Of a stretch of DNA of 21,000 nucleotides, positions 16,366 through 21,000 are shown piece by piece. Numbering within the stretch: the stretch's first letter is position 1; every line of letters begins with the position of its first letter. The translations under genes were made by a program, and so were the position numbers. The notes under the pieces are model-generated. The model did not search any database. It had not been told where the DNA came from and saw only the letters and a program-made list of their open reading frames with translations. Origin of the DNA: a virus; IMG/VR virus record IMGVR_UViG_3300042445_001071, positions 1-21,000 of that record. One strand, given 5' to 3'.

Positions 16366-16396
16366 GGTGTTCTCCCCTTGATTATTTCTAGTATTC

Positions 16397-16404
16397 TATT
16401 TATA
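16397..16404 (-). promoter_or_regulatory. T4-type late promoter, proximal, for the giant adhesin
   Basis: Minus strand TATAAATA, an exact late octamer, 31 bases before the adhesin ATG. GGGGAG in the leader serves as ribosome-binding site. Confidence 0.75.
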
Positions 16405-16410
16405 GTCATC

Positions 16411-16418
16411 TATTTATA
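16411..16418 (-). promoter_or_regulatory. T4-type late promoter, distal, for the giant adhesin
   Basis: A second exact TATAAATA lies 14 bases upstream of the first. It overlaps the end of the preceding gene, whose TAA stop (16414-16416) is inside the octamer. Tandem late octamers suggest strong or redundant expression. Confidence 0.7.
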
Positions 16419-17079
16419 CCTTCTGAACATGAATTTTCCACTTGCAAACACTTCCGTAGCAGTATCCGCATATGCATGGAGAACATTGACCACACACAGA
16501 TGGTCCACCCCAAGCCTGAATGCACCATGCCGGATTCGTATATTTCATATACACAGTTCCGGCATAATCTCCGCCACATATTGGATATATTTCTACAACA
16601 TCGCTTTGAGTTGCACCAGGAAGATTAACACATTGATATGCATAAGTGTTTATCGAAACACCAGCAAGTTGATTTACAACTTCAAGGCTATAGTTGCCTC
16701 CATTTGGTTCAAATGCATTGAACGCTTCAATCGTGTCCCATGTTGGTGCAGTAAGAAGCCAAGCACCTGTTGCTGTTCTGAACGATGTTTCATCGTCATC
16801 TGGTTCATCTGAACCCAAGATAAATGAAAAGTATCCTAAATCTTGTACAAATGCTTGTGATCCGTTTGTTGGTGTTGTGCTTCTAAGATCATTTCTGCTA
16901 TCATACGCATAATTGGTAATAGCATCAACCGCACCCCAAACAGACGGCTGTCCTGTGCCCTGAGACTTTAAAACTTGTCCTACTGTGCCTTGCCCACCAG
17001 TAGCTAATGAAATAGAGCAAACATTTGCTAGATTTCTACTGTCATCAACGACTACGCAACTTCCGACTTTAATTGCCAT
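16414..17079 (-). CDS. Tail-fibre-like protein with cysteine-rich C-terminus (221 aa)
   Basis: The N-terminus MAIKVGSCVVVDDSRNLANV resembles the common aquatic-phage fibre start MAIKVGGTTVIDDSRNL, and GTVGQVLKSQGTGQPSVWG (31-49) is the recurring G-x-x-G-Q-V-L-x-S-x-G-x-G module of fibres. The middle (about 50-180) is a Gly/Asn/Thr-rich globular segment I cannot assign. About 35 residues near the end carry seven cysteines in NPAWCIQAWGGP, SVCGQCSPCICG and YCYGSVCKWK. The protein has about eleven cysteines in all. AAGGAAT precedes the start, and a perfect late promoter overlaps the end of the previous gene. Lying between an S74 fibre and the cysteine-rich giant, it is probably a fibre or fibre-tip component. 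The shared cysteine theme suggests the two work or assemble together, but this is inference. Confidence 0.65.
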   Translation of the reverse strand: MAIKVGSCVVVDDSRNLANVCSISLATGGQGTVGQVLKSQGTGQPSVWGAVDAITNYAYDSRNDLRSTTPTNGSQAFVQDLGYFSFILGSDEPDDDETSFRTATGAWLLTAPTWDTIEAFNAFEPNGGNYSLEVVNQLAGVSINTYAYQCVNLPGATQSDVVEIYPICGGDYAGTVYMKYTNPAWCIQAWGGPSVCGQCSPCICGYCYGSVCKWKIHVQKV

Positions 17080-17097
17080 GTTTTATTCCTTATTGCC

Positions 17098-18360
17098 TTA
17101 TTTATAAGACTTGAGTTGACGAATCTCTTCTTTCAAGTCTTTAATTCCTTCTACTAAGAAGGCAATCAAATTTAAATAATTAATACCCTTTGTTCCGTCG
17201 GGACGAACTCTGACAACTTCAGGAAGAACTGATTCGACTTGTTGTGCTGACAGTCCATACGATTTTTCTTTTGTGTCTATCCAATTGAATCCGAAACCTT
17301 CTAGTTGTGAAATGATATCTAATGGATTTACAATTGGTGTGAAGTTTTCTTTTAGTGTAACGTCTGAAGAAGAGTTATAATCAGTTGACGTTAACAATCC
17401 AGAACTTGGATTGAAAGTTAGTTTTGACGATGATGTGTTTGCACCAACAATCGAACCACTTGTCACACTAGTGAATACTGGATAGAATGTTGCATCTGTC
17501 GTAGTATTGTTTGTGATTGAAACTGCGGCCGATGCCCATGTAGAATCGCCACGCAAGAATGTCGTAGCGTCTGCTGTGCCTGAACTTGCGAGTCTATCTG
17601 TTGCTACAAGTCCGCTAGATAAGTTGCTTGCATTTAGTGTAGTTAAACTTGCACCAGAACCAGAGAACAATGTTGCAGTAACCGTTCCGGTTGATGTGAT
17701 AGCACCGGAGTTTAATGTGCCGATTTGAAGGTTTGCGAATTCAAATCCATTCCCATTAATGTCAATCGTGGTTGTCGGCTCAACATTATAGTTTTGAAAT
17801 AATTTCCATTTGCCATCTGTTGCATCTCTGAAGATACCAGAGTGTACATTTGCGCCATTATTGTATCCACCGATAAAACCAATATCAACAAGGTCAGATG
17901 GATTTAAGTGCGCCAACTGTAAAATGTTGTCTTCAATATTAACTACGGTTGTGCTAATTACTGTGTTCGAACCTAAAAATGTAACGTTTCCATTAAAAAC
18001 TGAATCGCCGACAACGTTTAAGTCTGTTCCAACATATAGTTTTTTAGCAATGCCAACGCCACCAGCAACAGTAAGTGTGCCAGTAGTAGTAGAACTTGCG
18101 TCTGTTGTTCCTCCAAGTGCTAATATGTCAGTACTTGTATTATATGTAAATGCGGAATCGTCTGTTAATTGTCCAGCAGTACCACCAAGTACAACTCGAC
18201 CAGAAGTTAAGTTATTTGCAGTTACTGTTCCACCAATTATAGTGGTTGCGTTTATGACGCCCGAACCACCGGATATCCCATTGACTGCGGTGATAACTTC
18301 GTTAACGGTTGTTCTAAACTCATTAAACGTATTCGCTAAGACTACTGTGTTAATTGTCAT
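17098..18360 (-). CDS. Tail fibre with C-terminal S74 intramolecular chaperone
   Basis: The protein has 420 residues. The N-terminus MTINTVVLANTFNEFRTTVN begins a short helix. Residues 30-320 are repetitive Gly/Thr/Asn/Val sequence with S-T-T-T-G-x-L-x-V-x-G-G-V-G-I (89-103), typical of trimeric beta-fibres. Residues about 330-420 are an S74-type chaperone domain: SDVTLKENFTPI (332-343), GFGFNWIDTKEKSYGLSAQQ (355-374), and a C-terminal coiled coil (FLVEGIKDLKEEIRQLK). In this family the chaperone folds the trimer then cuts itself off. Ser332 and Lys337 stand in the S-D-x-x-x-K spacing of the known catalytic pair, so cleavage just before Ser332 is predicted. The gene follows the small coiled-coil gene after two bases, and only a weak AGAAG ribosome-binding site is seen. 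Confidence 0.88.
   Translation of the reverse strand: MTINTVVLANTFNEFRTTVNEVITAVNGISGGSGVINATTIIGGTVTANNLTSGRVVLGGTAGQLTDDSAFTYNTSTDILALGGTTDASSTTTGTLTVAGGVGIAKKLYVGTDLNVVGDSVFNGNVTFLGSNTVISTTVVNIEDNILQLAHLNPSDLVDIGFIGGYNNGANVHSGIFRDATDGKWKLFQNYNVEPTTTIDINGNGFEFANLQIGTLNSGAITSTGTVTATLFSGSGASLTTLNASNLSSGLVATDRLASSGTADATTFLRGDSTWASAAVSITNNTTTDATFYPVFTSVTSGSIVGANTSSSKLTFNPSSGLLTSTDYNSSSDVTLKENFTPIVNPLDIISQLEGFGFNWIDTKEKSYGLSAQQVESVLPEVVRVRPDGTKGINYLNLIAFLVEGIKDLKEEIRQLKSYK
17099..17106 (-). promoter_or_regulatory. T4-type late promoter for the 221-aa fibre gene (TATAAATA)
   Basis: Exact late octamer on the minus strand, 20 bases upstream of the ATG at 17079. It encodes the last Tyr and Lys and the start of the TAA stop of the S74 fibre gene, so promoter and coding end are superimposed. 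The small distance to the ATG predicts a very short leader containing AAGGAAT. Confidence 0.7.
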
Positions 18361-18362
18361 GT

Positions 18363-18611
18363 TTATCTTCTATTATTAGTTATTTGCAACAACATGCTTT
18401 TGATTTCAGTCAAATCTGACTTAATTTGGACCACTTCAGCCCTTAGAATATTTATATCGTTGGCATTCTTATTTAGTTCGGAGAACTTACGTTTCTGAAT
18501 TTTATATTTCAGTAACGAATTGTTATCCGTATTTAGTACTGCCTTCGAGTTGATATCTCTTTCAGTAAAGCCTGCGATAGGCTCTAGCAATTCAATTTTT
18601 TGTTGTATCAT
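18363..18611 (-). CDS. Small coiled-coil protein (82 aa), probable virion component
   Basis: I do not recognise a family. The N-terminal part MIQQKIELLEPIAGFTERDI is followed by a lysine-rich stretch. Residues 53-78 (INILRAEVVQIKSDLTEIKS then MLLQI) have hydrophobic residues in heptad spacing, predicting a coiled coil. There is no signal peptide or membrane segment. It overlaps the large upstream structural gene by four bases (ATGA) and is followed after two bases by the S74 fibre. That tight packing suggests a co-translated set whose products meet in the baseplate or fibre. It could be a trimerisation or attachment helix for a fibre; this is inference. Confidence 0.65.
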   Translation of the reverse strand: MIQQKIELLEPIAGFTERDINSKAVLNTDNNSLLKYKIQKRKFSELNKNANDINILRAEVVQIKSDLTEIKSMLLQITNNRR

Positions 18612-21000
18612 GCTAGTGCCATCACTCTCAAATCTTTGACTTTCGGTGCTGTTGCATTATTGCTAGACAAGAACACAATCTTAACAGCAAAGTATTTGAA
18701 GCCTTCAAATGTTCTGCCATCAGGTGTCGTATATGCAACGGTGTCGTTTAGTACTTTAAATACGTCTTGTTCAACTGCGTTTCCAGCCCATACGCTATCT
18801 ACTGTCAAGAATGTATTGTTTGCAATTGTTGCAACCACACGTTCTGCTCTGTTTGTACCAACGGCAATTGTATCACCAATTCTCAAGTCTTCTGTGAATC
18901 TTGTTGATGTACCTTCGACATTCGTATTTGCGCTGTAGATGTTAACAGTACCAGAAAGCAATGTTGCACCACCACTCTTTCTAGCTGTAGGAACAACATA
19001 TTTTTCTTCTTTGTAAATGTCAGGGTCTTGTGTGAACGTTTCTGTTCCGACAAGCGACATTTCAGTATAGAATTTATCGTTGAATATGTCAGTATCGTTT
19101 TCGTTCAAAATCTTGTAGTAGACTTTGATACTTGTACCAGCTGGACGATTAACATTCAAGTATGTAACTAAATCTGTAGCTTCAAAACCATCATTCAATG
19201 TGACTTGACGAGTAATGTAACGTGAAGTCGATGCGTACGGTCCAGATGGATGTTCTTCGTTTCTAACTGTGACTGTTTGTGCAACGGCATTGGATGTACT
19301 GAAAGCAGTCGCAACTGTCAAATGCGTGTTATTTGTAACAGCATTAACTAATCTGTAGTCATCTCCAAACTTAGCATATTCACCAACTGTAACTTGACTT
19401 GTAAATGCAGTACCAGAACCAACAACAACTGTTCCACTTGAAGAGTACGTTACAGTACCAGTCAAAGTGTTACTTGTGATGTTATTGATTTCAGTTTCTT
19501 CAAATACAATTCGAGTTCTTTCGTCATCAACGTATGGAGAAATATATTCGTCTGTTGTACTCAGCGTTGCCTTTAATGTAACAGATTTGAAATTGTTTGA
19601 CGTTTCGGCAGAAGATGTAGAAACTTGTTGCATTGATGCCAATACAATTCGTTCAAAATTCTTAATTGTAATGTAATCACTAACGGCATATGTGCTATCT
19701 GCATAACGCAATTCATACACGATGTTAGTGTCGGCAAGAATTTGATCTTCAATCATTGGCGTCAATACATTGTATGGAATTGCAGTAGATGCGTTGACGT
19801 TGTTCCAATAAGCAACTTTTGTTGCAGTAGTATTGAATTTTGCAACTTTCAACTTGTACTTAACATCCAAGTTTTGTCTCGCAGACCATGTGTAGTCGTT
19901 AGAAGATGTGAACAAAACACCAGATGCTGGCGCTTTGTCAATTCTAGTTTCAACGTCAGAGTTTGTGATATCGATACCACCCAACTCAGCAACCCAAATT
20001 GTATATTCTAAGTCGTTATTGTCTGGCTTGATAGTGAAACAGTATTCATTACCAGGAGTCAAATATACTGGACTTGGGAATGTGAATGTTGTTGCAGTAC
20101 TTGCGCTTGCGCTAACATTGATTTGAGAATTCTCAAGTCGTGCAACTTCACCACCAATAATCTTTCTTGTTGGATATCCATTGAACATCTCACGAATTTC
20201 AACTGTGACACCACGTGTGGTATCAGAAGATTTAGTCTTGAAAAACAAATCGATAGAACTAACGTAACATCCGTTTCTATACTTAGCCGAGTCAATAGTG
20301 AAACTCTGTGAAACAGGATCCCAATTTTGAGGACGTGGCGGTTCAGGAATAACAAGTGTTCTAGAAACCTCTTGGAATAAAACGTCACGAACTTGTCTAC
20401 CAACAGATTCTCTTAATGTAGTATCATTAAACGAAATGCTTGTTGGGCGAGTGTTAATTGTTAACGTACTCTTAACTTGCGTAATGCCTTGTGCATAGAT
20501 TGAAGTTTTAGCGTATGTTGTAGTTGTTCCGTCAGAATTAGTAGAACTATCTGTCAAAACAAATTCACGTTGTCCTGTGTAGAATGTGTTAGCAGGAACT
20601 CTAAACTTCACATATGCTTTACCATTGTTCACACGTAAAGAACCAGCAGATACTGTTCTCCACTTAGATGAATCAGTCGGTAACAAATCATCTTTATCTA
20701 ACGAATCAAACAAATCTTGAATTGTTGTATTTCCAACTAATTCGAATTGTGTACAGTTTGCAGTAACGTCAATGCCGTCAAAGAACGCATACAATGGAGA
20801 ATTTGTTTTAAGCCCGTTTGCAACAATGATGAAGTCTCTTGTACGCATTCTCTTAGAGATTGATACGTCAACGACTCTATCACCCGTAAGTTTTTGTTCT
20901 GCACCAGGAGTTACTTTAACAAGTTGCTTATATGCTTCTTGTGTGGTTTGCGTAATCGCTCTAGTAACATCAAACTGCTGTCCGTTAATTGTTTGTCTAG
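18608..21000 (-). CDS. Large virion structural protein, probable baseplate/fibre-associated (partial, N-terminus beyond window)
   Basis: The frame is open from the right edge to the TGA at 18608-18610. An ATG at 20848 is internal, because about 50 codons without a stop lie before it (including KVTPGAEQKLTGDRVVDVSI). At least 796 residues are present. The segment GDRVVDVSISKRMRTRDFII then NGLKTNSPLYAFFDGIDVT is like a repeated motif of large structural proteins in aquatic T4-like phages, where a conserved MR-x-R is followed by L-x-P-N-x-x-x-Y-x-F-F-D. Later, NGYPTRKIIGGEVARLENSQ and YLTPGNEYCFTIKPDNNDLE suggest beta-sandwich, carbohydrate-binding-like folds. Two copies of a 65-70-residue Gly/Thr/Val module (counted from 20848: residues 463-532 and 632-702) resemble the sheath insert. 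It overlaps the small coiled-coil gene by four bases. The exact baseplate role is unknown. Confidence 0.65.
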   Translation of the reverse strand, partial: RQTINGQQFDVTRAITQTTQEAYKQLVKVTPGAEQKLTGDRVVDVSISKRMRTRDFIIVANGLKTNSPLYAFFDGIDVTANCTQFELVGNTTIQDLFDSLDKDDLLPTDSSKWRTVSAGSLRVNNGKAYVKFRVPANTFYTGQREFVLTDSSTNSDGTTTTYAKTSIYAQGITQVKSTLTINTRPTSISFNDTTLRESVGRQVRDVLFQEVSRTLVIPEPPRPQNWDPVSQSFTIDSAKYRNGCYVSSIDLFFKTKSSDTTRGVTVEIREMFNGYPTRKIIGGEVARLENSQINVSASASTATTFTFPSPVYLTPGNEYCFTIKPDNNDLEYTIWVAELGGIDITNSDVETRIDKAPASGVLFTSSNDYTWSARQNLDVKYKLKVAKFNTTATKVAYWNNVNASTAIPYNVLTPMIEDQILADTNIVYELRYADSTYAVSDYITIKNFERIVLASMQQVSTSSAETSNNFKSVTLKATLSTTDEYISPYVDDERTRIVFEETEINNITSNTLTGTVTYSSSGTVVVGSGTAFTSQVTVGEYAKFGDDYRLVNAVTNNTHLTVATAFSTSNAVAQTVTVRNEEHPSGPYASTSRYITRQVTLNDGFEATDLVTYLNVNRPAGTSIKVYYKILNENDTDIFNDKFYTEMSLVGTETFTQDPDIYKEEKYVVPTARKSGGATLLSGTVNIYSANTNVEGTSTRFTEDLRIGDTIAVGTNRAERVVATIANNTFLTVDSVWAGNAVEQDVFKVLNDTVAYTTPDGRTFEGFKYFAVKIVFLSSNNATAPKVKDLRVMALA
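18743..18955 (-). repeat. Gly/Thr/Val module, copy 2, in the large structural protein
   Basis: Encodes SGTVNIYSANTNVEGTSTRF, then a segment with RIGDTIAVG, VVATIANNTFLTV and AVEQDVFKV. It shares with copy 1 and the sheath insert the order G-T-x-T-x-F, V/I-G-D/E, V-x-x-I/V-x-x-N-T-x-L-T. A domain duplication is inferred from the ordered motifs. Confidence 0.55.
19253..19462 (-). repeat. Gly/Thr/Val module, copy 1, in the large structural protein
   Basis: Encodes TGTVTYSSSGTVVVGSGTAF, then VTVGEYAKFG, VNAVTNNTHLTV and AVAQTVTVRNEE. The motif order is the same as in copy 2 and in the sheath insert at 1771-1968. Confidence 0.55.

Noticed and set aside
16378-16812. Plus-strand ORF of 144 codons antisense to the 221-aa fibre gene
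   Set aside because: No ribosome-binding site or homology; it is low-complexity antisense sequence to a gene with a late promoter and fibre motifs.
12196-17079. Diversity-generating retroelement acting on the adhesins
   Set aside because: No reverse transcriptase and no template repeat are visible, and cysteines are spread evenly rather than in one variable tip.

Overview
The window looks like a late structural region of a T4-type contractile-tailed phage (myovirus) infecting a Gram-negative bacterium. On the minus strand, reading right to left, neck gp13, neck gp14, tail terminator gp15, small terminase gp16, large terminase gp17, tail sheath gp18 and tail tube gp19 follow one another in the same order as in T4. 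TATAAATA-type late promoters sit just upstream of several of these genes. The DNA is AT-rich. Several protein types (S74-chaperone fibre, carbamoyltransferase, heptose epimerase, large structural protein at the right edge) recall marine and freshwater T4-like phages more than enteric T4. I cannot name the species.

Layout: 1-499 is the start of gp19, cut by the left edge. 529-6834 holds gp18 to gp13. 6946-8951 is a three-gene plus-strand operon: a cupin, an HldD-type ADP-heptose epimerase, and a GmhB-like HAD protein that has lost most catalytic residues. It ends at a bidirectional terminator (8950-8978). 8977-11689 is a minus-strand pair: a GT9/heptosyltransferase-like protein and a NodU/CmcH-type carbamoyltransferase, behind a consensus sigma70 promoter that overlaps a palindrome. 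11774-18611 is the host-recognition block: a small fibre-assembly-chaperone-like protein, a 1389-residue protein with about 10.5% cysteine, a 221-residue fibre protein with a cysteine-rich C-terminus, an S74-chaperone fibre, and a small coiled-coil protein. 18608-21000 is a large virion structural protein that runs off the right edge.

Functional reading: the structural genes appear to be late genes. The sugar island between the adhesins and gp13 has host-type promoters, so it is probably expressed earlier. It may make or transfer a heptose-like or carbamoylated sugar, onto host surface glycans or onto the phage itself. The adhesin block would determine host attachment. Its extreme cysteine content is the oddest signal in the window.

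There is no stretch over 300 bases without a gene; the longest gaps (6835-6945 and 11690-11773) hold promoters. I saw no tRNA, CRISPR array, IS element or integrase.
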